Source: Saccharibacter sp. 17.LH.SD (GTDB lineage: Bacteria; Pseudomonadota; Alphaproteobacteria; Acetobacterales; Acetobacteraceae). Taken from it: a stretch of 64,000 nucleotides of DNA. Below the pieces are notes generated by a model. That model made no database searches and was not told the origin of the DNA. It was given only the letters and a program-made list of their open reading frames with translations. Numbering within the stretch: the stretch's first letter is position 1; each line of letters opens with the position of its first letter. Of the stretch, positions 1 to 8,463 are shown one piece after another. The stretch is from positions 560,501-624,500 of the forward strand of contig NZ_WVHO01000009.1 of NCBI RefSeq assembly GCF_009834805.1, read 5' to 3'. The position numbers were made by a program, and so were the translations under genes.

Positions 1-258
1 GCGGGCTTTTTGCGCTAGCGTGGAATTTCTTGTTATCAGACTGTCAATGTCATAGCAAACAGAATGCATACTAAAATTAAAGTTTGTTCTTGCGGATAGA
101 AAGGTGAACTGTATTTGAGTTTATGGTTCTTATTTACATACAAGAGGTCAACATCTAAGGGGCGACGAAATCCGACTAAATACTACAGTCCTAGAGTGCC
201 GATAGATATTGGAAGAAGGTTGGTGTAGTAATTTGGTGCGAACCGAGAGGCGGTATGT
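1..258. other. Intergenic region with tail of an upstream terminator
   Basis: The first 15 bases (GCGGGC followed by five T) look like the 3' arm and T-run of a rho-independent terminator whose 5' arm lies outside the window. The rest, to base 258, is AT-rich and shows no convincing gene on either strand. A GAGAGG ribosome binding site lies about 10 bases before the ATG at 259. No promoter is clear enough to call. Confidence 0.4.
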
Positions 259-2886
259 ATGACGATGGAAGCGGAGGCCTTAGCCAATATTCTGAAGTGG
301 TCCGTTGATAGTCCTGGTTGGCAACGTGATGCGTTGCGTAGACTTGTGGAACAAGAAATTCTGGATCAAACGAAGATTGATGAATTGGTTTCCATTTGTA
401 AGGGTGATAGCCTAGCTGTTCCACTGAACGAGGGACATCTTCGTAACCCGAATCTCGACCCGCGAGCAGTTAACCTGCGACAGGTGAGTGGTGTTCGGCA
501 TGTTAATGCTCTGGCTCAGGATCAACGGTTGACGTTTTCCCGTGATGGTTTGACCGTCATATATGGTGATAATGGATCAGGGAAATCTGGCTACGCGCGT
601 ATTCTCAAGAAGGTGTGCCGCGCACGAATGGCTGGGAGGATCGAGGAAATTGTCCCTGATGTGTATGAGGTTGAACCAGGAGGTGTGCCAAGCGCTACAA
701 TCGAATATGTAATTGGTGGTCAGAAACGTAATTGTGTTTGGGAGCTTGGACACACTGCTGATACAGCGCTTTCAAGCATCAGTGTGTTTGATTCCCGTAC
801 CGCTAATGTCCATGTCGATGCTGAGAATGATGTGGCCTATACGCCGTTTCCACTCAAGTTGTTAGGTGAACTTTCGCAGTTGTGTGCGTCGGTCAAAAAC
901 AAATTGGCAGAGGAAATTGCGCATATAAAGAAGCAAACACCTGAAGCGATCAAGGTGCCGGCATTTAGTAGAGACACAGCGGTTAGTAGGCTTATGAATC
1001 AACTTGCTGCTGATACTGAACCGGAGACGGTTGAGGCATTGGCTGCGTTGACGCAATTAGAGCAAGACAGGCTGTTACAGCTTACAGAAGATTTAGCTGG
1101 TGATCCAGTCCGCAAGATGCGTCAACTTGATGGGGTAAAAGCCAAAGTTGAAAAATATATTATACGTCTCGATCAATTGTTTTCTTCGATCAGTGATGAG
1201 AACACTAAGAAGCTACATTGTTATGCTATTGATAGTGATGTTGCTCGTCGAGCTGCAGAAGCTGCTTCTAGTAAGCTTTTCCGTATCGAACCTTTACCGC
1301 ATATCGGGTCAGAGATTTGGAGGGCGTTGTGGGAAAGTGCCCGAGCATTCTCGGATACTGAGGCTTATCCCAAACGGTGCTTTCCCGTCACAGACTCCGG
1401 TAGCGTATGTGTGCTTTGCCAACAAGAATTAACGCCCGTTGCTGTTGATCGTCTGAATCGTTTTGAGGCTTTCATACGCAATGATAGTCAAGCGCGTGCT
1501 GAGGCTGCACGGCTTGCATATGATCGGGAGCTCGCAACGTTCAAGGAGAAGGCTATCTCGTTGGGTGAGCTGACGGATATAATAGAGACTATTCGTAATG
1601 AACTTGGTCTGGATGGCTTGGCACTAGAGTTTAGATCTGCGATTGTAAGTGCTTTGTGGCGTCATCGTCAAGTTCGACTACGCCATGTAAATCAAATCGT
1701 TTCTATTGATGTCACGGTTGCTAAATATCCTCGTCAGGCATTGGTCGAGCAAGTAAAGGATATTCAGAAGCGGATGGACGCTCTTGTGGTGGATGCTAGC
1801 TCTCCAGTTCGTAATGCCTTGATAGCTGAGAAGGCTGAGCTTGCGGACAGACAATTTCTTGGTGGTATTAAGGCGGATGTCCTTAAAGAAATTGAACGCC
1901 GGAAACAGATTGCGTTGCTAGAGGTCGCTCAACGGGACACAGCGACCAATCGTATTACTCTCAAGAGTACGGAGCTTGCTCGAACTTTAGTGACTGATAC
2001 GCTGCGTGCTCGGTTTGCCCATGAAGTAGCAAGTTTTGGAATTGCTGACCTTGCTGTAGAGCTTCGTCAGGGCAGAAGCTCGCATGGTAGTCCTCGCTTC
2101 AAGGTATCACTTATACGGAAGCCAGACGCTTCGGTTGGGCAGGTGTTGAGTGAGGGAGAGTATCGATGTGTTGCCTTAGCAGCATTTATGGCTGAACTGG
2201 CCACTGCAGAAAATAAGTCCGGCATCGTTTTTGATGATCCTGTTTCCTCACTTGATCACATGCATAGGGAGGCCGTAGCCAAGCGCTTGGTGGCAGAGGC
2301 TGCGCATCGCCAAGTTATAGTTTTCACTCATGATCTTGCGTTTTTGTTTGAGTTGAATCAAGCCGCGGGCAAGCAGTCGGTATTAATTGGCTCTATCAGC
2401 CGAGGGGCCGACAAGGTCGGTTTTTGTCGCAATGAGTCGCCATTCAAAGCGCGTCGAGTGAATGAAATCGTGGTTAAGTTAAAAAAACAAGTTGAAAATA
2501 AAAGGTATCATTTTGAGACGGGTAATTTGGATGAATGGCGTAAGTCCGTTAAATATATTGCTGCGACGTTACGTGATACTTGGGAAATTGCAGTTGAAGA
2601 AGTTGTCAGTTATGTCATCCAACGATTATCTAACAAAGTGAAGACGCCTGGCCTGGTCAAGTTGACTGTAATTACAGTTGCTGATTGCAAAGTTATGCGG
2701 AGCGGGTTCGATTGCTGTTCTGAGTTGCTGCATAGTGCAGCTCCTGAATTGAATCGTCCTCTGCCGAAGCCAGAAATACTGATCGCTGAGATTGATAAGT
2801 TAGGAAGGTGGGTGGCGATCTTCAACAGCGTCAGAATGCTGCGAAGTTATCATAAGTGTTCAATGTGTTATCTAAATACCCTGTAG
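259..2886 (+). CDS. Large SMC/ABC-type ATPase (AAA_13 family), RloC/PrrC-like
   Basis: An 875-residue ATPase of the AAA_13/RloC-PrrC kind. Visible: Walker A GDNGSGKS at residues 103-110; long helical stretches on both sides of a zinc-hook-like C384-V-L-C387; an ABC signature-like LSEGE near 630-634; Walker B IVFDDPVSSLD at 656-666; and an H-loop-like FTHDLAF soon after. After the ATPase head a roughly 150-residue C-terminal region carries LRDTWE (R772, E776) and a later His825. PrrC and RloC anticodon nucleases use an Arg-x3-Glu plus His triad, but the Glu-to-His spacing here (49) is longer than I recall for PrrC, so tRNA nuclease activity is only inferred. RloC is a DNA-damage-responsive defence nuclease with a zinc hook. 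No restriction-modification genes are visible in the window. The last 19 bases overlap the convergent gene at 2868-5012. The start is supported by GAGAGG. Confidence 0.75.
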   Translation: MTMEAEALANILKWSVDSPGWQRDALRRLVEQEILDQTKIDELVSICKGDSLAVPLNEGHLRNPNLDPRAVNLRQVSGVRHVNALAQDQRLTFSRDGLTVIYGDNGSGKSGYARILKKVCRARMAGRIEEIVPDVYEVEPGGVPSATIEYVIGGQKRNCVWELGHTADTALSSISVFDSRTANVHVDAENDVAYTPFPLKLLGELSQLCASVKNKLAEEIAHIKKQTPEAIKVPAFSRDTAVSRLMNQLAADTEPETVEALAALTQLEQDRLLQLTEDLAGDPVRKMRQLDGVKAKVEKYIIRLDQLFSSISDENTKKLHCYAIDSDVARRAAEAASSKLFRIEPLPHIGSEIWRALWESARAFSDTEAYPKRCFPVTDSGSVCVLCQQELTPVAVDRLNRFEAFIRNDSQARAEAARLAYDRELATFKEKAISLGELTDIIETIRNELGLDGLALEFRSAIVSALWRHRQVRLRHVNQIVSIDVTVAKYPRQALVEQVKDIQKRMDALVVDASSPVRNALIAEKAELADRQFLGGIKADVLKEIERRKQIALLEVAQRDTATNRITLKSTELARTLVTDTLRARFAHEVASFGIADLAVELRQGRSSHGSPRFKVSLIRKPDASVGQVLSEGEYRCVALAAFMAELATAENKSGIVFDDPVSSLDHMHREAVAKRLVAEAAHRQVIVFTHDLAFLFELNQAAGKQSVLIGSISRGADKVGFCRNESPFKARRVNEIVVKLKKQVENKRYHFETGNLDEWRKSVKYIAATLRDTWEIAVEEVVSYVIQRLSNKVKTPGLVKLTVITVADCKVMRSGFDCCSELLHSAAPELNRPLPKPEILIAEIDKLGRWVAIFNSVRMLRSYHKCSMCYLNTL

Positions 2887-5012
2887 TTTGGAGGGATAAC
2901 CGCACGGTGTTTACAGCTCAGCCATTCTATTACGTCATTCCGTGAAACAACACCTCCATGTAAGAGAAGCTCTCTTTTTCCGCCAACATGGTGCGGCATG
3001 ATCATGAGAGGGGTGTTTTCGTCCATGAAATGAACACGGAGTTGTTCCCAGCGGGGAGCGATGAATTTTTGAAAGGCTTGGACGAGAGCGCATTGGTCAA
3101 TGCACCAATTAGTTACGTTTTGGGGGCTATAGGCTCGTTGGATGTAGTTGTGTAAAAAGGTAGCGATGGACGGAAGAAGAGATTTTTCCCCAAAATAGGA
3201 AATTCCAGCGCCAAATCCCCAAGGTTCACCATGAGTCTGCTTGCCGGTTTTGTCATAGGCATAAAGCCGGAATCCATAATCGGACGATTCACGTAGATTT
3301 TCCCATAATTCTATAAAGTTGGTGGGGAAATATCCATCGCAGTCTGCAGTAATGATGGGGCACGAGTAAGTGTTTGCGATGCGTGGCAATATTAAATAGC
3401 GAATGGCGGTAAAGGCCGCGCCATCGGCGTGCGCTAAGGTGCCTGTAAGGAAAGTTATATCGATTCCAAAATCAGTTTCTGAAAGGGCTTTTTGAATGTG
3501 ATGAAGAAACGTGACGTGCTTTGGTGTGGGGTCATGAATGCCTAGGCATAAGCGAATTCGACCGCATTGCTTTCCTTGTTTTGCTTTAAGAAGATTTAAC
3601 AGTAATTTGGGAATGAAGTCGAAATACCCAGAATTACAACCAAAAACGATACCTAATTCGGGCTCTTTATGAGCTTGGCCGGAGGGGTAATGGCTTTCAT
3701 GCCAGGACCAAGAAGAGATGCCGAATATGTCGTCTATGTGTTGTGTATCGAGGTCATGTGATGTTTTTTCACTAAGCCAGGAGAAGATACCGCTATTATA
3801 GTGCACCGGAGAGATCGCGTCGCGTAGAGCAAAGTTTTTTGCGTTTTCATAATGTATGTCCGCAGCTGCCCTATGGCCTGATAGCCAGGCGTTATGTCCT
3901 TTGTTGATTTCAGTCCAATAAGAGGCACCGTTATAGAGCACGTCACGATTTACATAATCTTCCTTTTGAGAGGGAAGAAGATTTTTTATTACATATTCGA
4001 AATAATTACTATAAAGGGCACGGTCTTTCTGAGGGATCTCAGCAGGAAGTGGCATCGGGACTAAAAATTCATCAAAAAAATTGCCGAAATACGGTTTATG
4101 TGCAGCGTCGCAGAGGTGACGTAATTCAAAATAAGCAGGTTGGCCTTTTTGTATTTTTTCACACATATCAGAAATAGTTTCGGTAAGGAATTCATCTGAT
4201 CGATCAAAGGCTTTTTTGAGGAAGTGAGCAGCCTGGGAGAAGTGTTTTTGTTTAAAAGAACAAATCGATAGATAATAAAAGCAATCTAACCGTGGCTCTC
4301 TTGTCGTGCAATAGAGCAGGAGCTCTTGCGCGAGGTCCCACATCTCACAGAGCGCACAGGCATGCGCTAGTTCAATATGATGTGCTATGTCGTAGGGCTG
4401 AAGGCGAACGCGCAGAAGGGATAGATTGACCCTTCTTTCCCTATCAGGAAATTTCACACTAGCGGATGATAGTCGCTTTTGGGCGGTATTTATAAGATCA
4501 TAAATGATCGCCGGGGGCGATATTGATAATGTTGTAATGGCATGTTGATGAGGAGAGGAAAGAAACAGCGTGTCTCCAGTATGTTGTATCTGGAGGCCAT
4601 TAATTTTCCAGCGATGCGCGTGTAAGGAAATTTGATGCTCTGCGATGTTGAAGAATGCAGGGGCTTCATGGCCGATGCGTAACGCGTATGACCGAGCCTT
4701 ATGCACCATAAGGAGTTGATTGAAGCTTATAGGGAGAAAATATTCCCATTCTTTAGCATTGGGCACGAGCTGCAGTTCAGCTTCATTACGGCTTGAGAGA
4801 AAAAATCCATCAATGGAGAGGGTACAAACGGTGCCGCTTGAAGGAAATTCCAGAAAATTTTGTGTGATATGATACGCCACTGATGTGTGAAGTTCTTCAG
4901 ATAAGAGCGGCTGTGATGATCCAGATATAATATTTTCGATGGGGGCTTGGGTAAGAAAAGGGCCATCAATGGTAAGGATTGAACCATGCCATGAAAGAAA
5001 GAGTGTTTTCAT
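2868..5012 (-). CDS. Unassigned protein: TPR-like middle, possible GT-A glycosyltransferase C-terminus
   Basis: A 714-residue protein I do not recognise as a named family. Residues 1-190 are beta-rich with no clear motif. Residues about 205-275 look like TPR-type helical pairs (ELAHACALCEMWDLAQELL, then FYYLSICSFKQKHFSQAAHFL). Residues about 450-690 resemble a GT-A nucleotide-sugar transferase: hydrophobic strands, then IITADCDGYF with D557-C-D559 as a candidate DxD metal site, preceded by AIRYLILPRIA as in GT8-like folds, and a later MPHHVGGKR. There is no signal peptide and no convincing membrane segment, so it is probably cytoplasmic. It is convergent with, and overlaps by 19 bases, the ATPase gene, and it lies in the only accessory-looking part of the window. 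The ribosome binding site is weak. A surface-polysaccharide or protein glycosylation role would be inference only. Confidence 0.6.
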   Translation of the reverse strand: MKTLFLSWHGSILTIDGPFLTQAPIENIISGSSQPLLSEELHTSVAYHITQNFLEFPSSGTVCTLSIDGFFLSSRNEAELQLVPNAKEWEYFLPISFNQLLMVHKARSYALRIGHEAPAFFNIAEHQISLHAHRWKINGLQIQHTGDTLFLSSPHQHAITTLSISPPAIIYDLINTAQKRLSSASVKFPDRERRVNLSLLRVRLQPYDIAHHIELAHACALCEMWDLAQELLLYCTTREPRLDCFYYLSICSFKQKHFSQAAHFLKKAFDRSDEFLTETISDMCEKIQKGQPAYFELRHLCDAAHKPYFGNFFDEFLVPMPLPAEIPQKDRALYSNYFEYVIKNLLPSQKEDYVNRDVLYNGASYWTEINKGHNAWLSGHRAAADIHYENAKNFALRDAISPVHYNSGIFSWLSEKTSHDLDTQHIDDIFGISSWSWHESHYPSGQAHKEPELGIVFGCNSGYFDFIPKLLLNLLKAKQGKQCGRIRLCLGIHDPTPKHVTFLHHIQKALSETDFGIDITFLTGTLAHADGAAFTAIRYLILPRIANTYSCPIITADCDGYFPTNFIELWENLRESSDYGFRLYAYDKTGKQTHGEPWGFGAGISYFGEKSLLPSIATFLHNYIQRAYSPQNVTNWCIDQCALVQAFQKFIAPRWEQLRVHFMDENTPLMIMPHHVGGKRELLLHGGVVSRNDVIEWLSCKHRAVIPPNYRVFR

Positions 5013-5296
5013 GTCATCACGTTAAGAAGAGAAGGGTCGTATGGCAAGGTTGCTCATTTTTCGATGAGGTTCGTTAATCAATAACGATTGATAGAATAAT
5101 GTATTTTCTTATGCGTCTATTGGCGAGTTTATTTAAAAATTTCTTTATTAAAAGATGTTAGTTAATGAATAAAAATCATGTTTTTGAGGTAAGGTAACGA
5201 TGCTTATCGTTGTAAGAGGTCAGCGCTTGAGAAGATCAAGGGCATAGTGGGTTCTTTGTCAATGATGTGCATTTAAAGACAAGTGGGATAATTGCC
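5013..5296. other. AT-rich divergent intergenic region
   Basis: A 284-base gap between the divergent TPR/GT-like gene and the acetyl-CoA synthetase gene. It is very AT-rich around 5095-5180, as expected for promoters in both directions, but I cannot single out a -35/-10 pair. A 15-codon ORF (5200-5247) preceded by AAGGT sits upstream of the synthetase. A GTG at 5267 is an alternative in-frame start for that gene. Confidence 0.35.
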
Positions 5297-7303
5297 ATGA
5301 AAAAAGAACCTTCAACCGGACAAGATAGATCCTCCTCTTCATATACAAAAAAGTTATTTTCCCCTCATTTGAAGAAACGAGGCCATCAACGCAGCATGAC
5401 CATGGAGGAGTATAGAGCGCTCTGTGCCCATGCTCAGGATCATGCGGTAGAATTCTGGGGTGAATTAGCGCAGCGTAACCTTGAATGGGAACGTCCTTTC
5501 ACACGTGTTTTCAATGATCAGCGCCCCCCGTTTTACCGCTGGTTTGAGGATGGTGTGTTGAATGCCAGCGTCAATTGCTTGGACTGTCATATAGGGACGG
5601 ACATTGAGCATAAAGTGGCCTTTCATTTTGAAGCAGAGGATGGGGCGCCGGGCCAAGTAACCTATCGAGAGTTGTTGGATCGTGTCTGCCGTGTTGCTAA
5701 TGCGCTGAAGGCCTTGGGCGTTAAAAAGGGTGACAGGGTCGTTATTTATCTTCCCATGGGGGTAGAAGGTGTGGTGGCGATGCTGGCTTGTGCCCGTATT
5801 GGTGCCATTCATGTTGTTGTTTTCGCTGGTTTTTCTGCTAAGGCGTTGCATGAACGTATAAGGGATACAGAAGCTGTTATGGTCATAACAGCGAATGTAC
5901 AATGCCGAGCCGGGCGGCAGCTCCCGCTTAAGGCAATCGTTGATGGTGCGCTCGACATGGGCGGGTGTGATCATGTGGCGCATGTTTTAGTCCATGAACG
6001 GACATCAGAGCCTTGGAACTCTGTTGATGGGCGTGATGGCTCCTATAAGGAGTATGTTGATGGGCAGTCTTCATTCTGTGCACCAGAAATGGTGGAGGCA
6101 GAGCATCCACTTTTTATTCTGTATACTTCGGGCTCAACTGGGCAGCCGAAGGGTTTGGTACACGCGACAGCAGGGTACTTATTGTGGGCGAAACAGACCA
6201 TGCAATGGTCGTATGACATTCATCCTGATGATGTCTTTTGGTGTACGGCGGATATTGGTTGGGTCACAGGGCACACCTATGTGACCTATGGGCCCTTAGC
6301 GGCTGGCGCAACACAGGTCATCTTGGAGGGAACACCGCTCTATCCCAATGCTGGGCGTGTTTGGCAGGTAATACAAAAATATGCCGTAAGCATTTTCTAT
6401 ACGGCACCAACATTGATCAGAGCCCTGATTAAAGCAGCAGGGCAGGATAAAGATTATGCGCCCGAGGGATATGACCTGTCATCGCTTCGGATATTAAGCA
6501 GCGTTGGAGAGCCCATTGATCCGACGTCATGGATGTGGTTCTACCAAAAAGTCGGCCATGAGAACTGTCCCTATATTGATACGTTTTTTCAATCGGAGAC
6601 GGGGGGTCATATGATCGCGCCCATCCCTGGTGTAACGCCGTTACTTCCTGGTTCGTGCACCTTACCTCTTCCTGGGATTGCCGCGGCTATTGTAGATGAA
6701 AGCGCTGAAGAGCTCCCCAATGGGAAAGGCGGGATGTTGGTTATTAAACGACCCTGGCCCGCATTAGCTCGGACTATTTGGGGCGATGACCAAAGATATC
6801 GGGAAAGTTATTTTCCAGAAGAACTGGGTGGGACGCTCTATTTAGCGGGTGATGGGGCCATCCGTGATGAGGAAACCGGGTATTTTCATATCACAGGGCG
6901 TATTGATGATGTTCTGAATGTTTCGGGACATCGCTTGGGAACAGTGGAAATTGAAACAGCGTTGATAGGTTGGGAGGAGATGGTTGCTGAGGCCGCTGTT
7001 ATCGGCCGACCTGATGAAAACACGGGGGAGGCGGTGTGTGCGTTTGTCGTGTTAAAGCACCCTATCCCGACACGAGAAGAGGCTGAGAAAATCGCTCATG
7101 TTTTGAGACAGCGCGTTGCACGTGACATTAGCCCAATTGCGAAACCAAAAGATATTCGTTTTGGGCAAGGCCTTCCGAAGACGCGCAGTGGTAAGGTGAT
7201 GCGTCGCCTGTTACGTTCGATTGTGCGGGGGGAGGCTCTTACTCAAGATATGAGCACGTTGGAGGACCCTTCGATTCTTGAACAATTCATGACGACTCTT
7301 TAG
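5297..7303 (+). CDS. acs: Acetyl-CoA synthetase-like AMP-forming ligase
   Basis: AMP-forming acyl-CoA synthetase of the ANL superfamily, making acetyl-CoA (or a close acyl-CoA) from the acid, ATP and CoA. Visible: the P-loop-like [24 protein letters not shown] and [10 protein letters not shown], the motif SETGG, and the C-terminal catalytic-lysine region [12 protein letters not shown]. Length (668 residues from this ATG) fits Acs (about 650). The motif usually written DTWWQTETGG reads [10 protein letters not shown] here (Phe-Phe at 6584-6589), so the acyl pocket may differ from true acetate-specific Acs. The ATG at 5297 has GTGGGA about 8 bases upstream. A GTG at 5267 would add 10 residues, and MTMEEY at 5396 is a later option. 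It is monocistronic, with the SH3-protein gene following after a 240-base gap. Oxidising bacteria use Acs to assimilate acetate. PrpE is the main alternative. Confidence 0.85.
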   Translation: MKKEPSTGQDRSSSSYTKKLFSPHLKKRGHQRSMTMEEYRALCAHAQDHAVEFWGELAQRNLEWERPFTRVFNDQRPPFYRWFEDGVLNASVNCLDCHIGTDIEHKVAFHFEAEDGAPGQVTYRELLDRVCRVANALKALGVKKGDRVVIYLPMGVEGVVAMLACARIGAIHVVVFAGFSAKALHERIRDTEAVMVITANVQCRAGRQLPLKAIVDGALDMGGCDHVAHVLVHERTSEPWNSVDGRDGSYKEYVDGQSSFCAPEMVEAEHPLFILYTSGSTGQPKGLVHATAGYLLWAKQTMQWSYDIHPDDVFWCTADIGWVTGHTYVTYGPLAAGATQVILEGTPLYPNAGRVWQVIQKYAVSIFYTAPTLIRALIKAAGQDKDYAPEGYDLSSLRILSSVGEPIDPTSWMWFYQKVGHENCPYIDTFFQSETGGHMIAPIPGVTPLLPGSCTLPLPGIAAAIVDESAEELPNGKGGMLVIKRPWPALARTIWGDDQRYRESYFPEELGGTLYLAGDGAIRDEETGYFHITGRIDDVLNVSGHRLGTVEIETALIGWEEMVAEAAVIGRPDENTGEAVCAFVVLKHPIPTREEAEKIAHVLRQRVARDISPIAKPKDIRFGQGLPKTRSGKVMRRLLRSIVRGEALTQDMSTLEDPSILEQFMTTL

Positions 7304-7409
7304 CGGGTTATCGAGAAGAGGTTGGTAAAAATTGTCGAAACTGTCCTATCAAGGCATTATTTGGGGCTTCTGAAGTTTTTTTTATATTCACCGGAGTTGA
7401 GCTTTCTTA

Positions 7410-7541
7410 ATGCGAGTTAATCAACAAGACACGCTTTGTTACGCTTTTCCTGAAGGGCAGGGTTGCTCTCTTTTGGTGGAGTTTTCCACTGATAATGCAG
7501 AAGGGTGGCTTGCCCAAAACGTCATCCCTTGGCAGGGATAA
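7410..7541 (+). CDS. Possible small protein of 43 residues
   Basis: An ATG-started frame of 43 codons fills most of the gap before the SH3-protein gene. Its stop codon (7539-7541) overlaps the ribosome binding site of that gene, an arrangement that favours translational coupling. The composition is protein-like (balanced acidic, Gln, Gly, aromatic; ends WLAQNVIPWQG) and it has no membrane segment. A GGAG lies about 13 bases before the ATG, rather far. I know of no family for it. It may be a chance frame. Confidence 0.25.
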   Translation: MRVNQQDTLCYAFPEGQGCSLLVEFSTDNAEGWLAQNVIPWQG

Positions 7542-7545
7542 GGAC

Positions 7546-8442
7546 ATGAGACCGCCTGTTTCCTTTTGCCGTCTTGCATCAGTGGGTATTCCGCTGCTGC
7601 TCGCAGCTGATCTATTGATTGATGCTTCTCCTGCTAAGGGGGAAGAGCAGGTGGCGCCTCATAAATCTGCGCATCATAGTCATCATCACAAGAAAGCAAG
7701 TTCAGCGCATCACCATGAAGATGGGGGTGATACTGCGCTGGAGGAGCGGCATGCTCATCGGCATCATGGAGCACACAAAGGTGAGCATCATGGTGAGAGT
7801 GGGCATCACGCTGAGACACCACAGAAGGATGCGACTGCGGGATCAACAGCACCCGTGACAGCGCCGACGCCGGTACCGGCACAACAAGCAGCCGATAAAG
7901 GATCAGAGACGGGATTACCGTTGCCCCGTTTTGCCGCTTTGCGTGCTGACCGCGTTTATATGCGGCGTGGTCCTGGGGAACGTTACCCGATTGAATGGGT
8001 TTATCGTCGTCGCAATTATCCTGTGATGATTGAACGAGAGTTTGGTCTCTGGCGTCTTGTTGAAGACGTAGACGGCCAGAAAGGTTGGGTACATCAGGTG
8101 ACACTACGTGGTGGTCGATCCTTTGTTATACCTGGTCCTTCAGCATCAAATGGAGATGCTACAAAGCTTCCGACTACGCAACATGCGGATCCGCGTATTA
8201 TCGCTTATGTGCGCGCGCAGGATCCCTCGGTGCTTGGTCAGAATCGTGATGTACCGTTGATGAGTTCAGAGGGGGCAGATCGTAAGGTCATTGCTGTGCT
8301 GCAACCCGGCACAGTGGGCACGATCAAAGCCTGCCCTCAGGGGTCATCATGGTGTCATGTCACAGTCAGGGGCTACGATGGGTGGCTTGAGCGCCAACTA
8401 TTGTGGGGGGTACAACCCGGTGAAATCATTCAGCCTGACTGA
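7546..8442 (+). CDS. Exported His-rich protein with bacterial SH3 domains
   Basis: A 298-residue protein with a signal-peptide-like N-terminus (basic MRPPVSFCR, then a hydrophobic run ending near Ala-Lys-Gly), a strongly His-rich segment at about residues 35-95 (many HH and HxH pairs), a Thr/Pro/Ala linker, and two SH3b-like modules (about 125-185 with ALRADRVYMRRGPGERYPI and GWVHQ, and about 220-295 ending GWLERQLLWGV). Similar periplasmic SH3 proteins are widespread in alphaproteobacteria, where the domains are thought to bind peptidoglycan or peptides; the exact role is unknown. The His tract could bind Zn, Ni or Cu, which is inference. ATG 7546 follows AAGGA at 7540-7544. The ATG at 7495 would put 17 polar residues before the signal peptide and is less likely. 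pyk follows after 21 bases, so the two are probably co-transcribed. Confidence 0.8.
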   Translation: MRPPVSFCRLASVGIPLLLAADLLIDASPAKGEEQVAPHKSAHHSHHHKKASSAHHHEDGGDTALEERHAHRHHGAHKGEHHGESGHHAETPQKDATAGSTAPVTAPTPVPAQQAADKGSETGLPLPRFAALRADRVYMRRGPGERYPIEWVYRRRNYPVMIEREFGLWRLVEDVDGQKGWVHQVTLRGGRSFVIPGPSASNGDATKLPTTQHADPRIIAYVRAQDPSVLGQNRDVPLMSSEGADRKVIAVLQPGTVGTIKACPQGSSWCHVTVRGYDGWLERQLLWGVQPGEIIQPD

Positions 8443-8463
8443 AACAGAAAGTCGAGGAATGTT

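Noticed and set aside
191-424. Minus-strand ORF overlapping the ATPase start
   Set aside because: Opposite-strand shadow with no ribosome binding site or recognisable protein character.
5465-5983. 172-residue minus-strand ORF inside acs
   Set aside because: Antisense shadow of a highly conserved coding frame; composition (His/Arg/Thr-rich) follows from the acs codons.
7341-7386. Terminator after acs
   Set aside because: There is a T-run, but the preceding inverted repeat is only four pairs with a one-base loop, which cannot form.
7634-8104. 156-residue minus-strand ORF in the SH3-protein gene
   Set aside because: Asp/His-rich antisense translation of the His-rich tract, not an independent gene.
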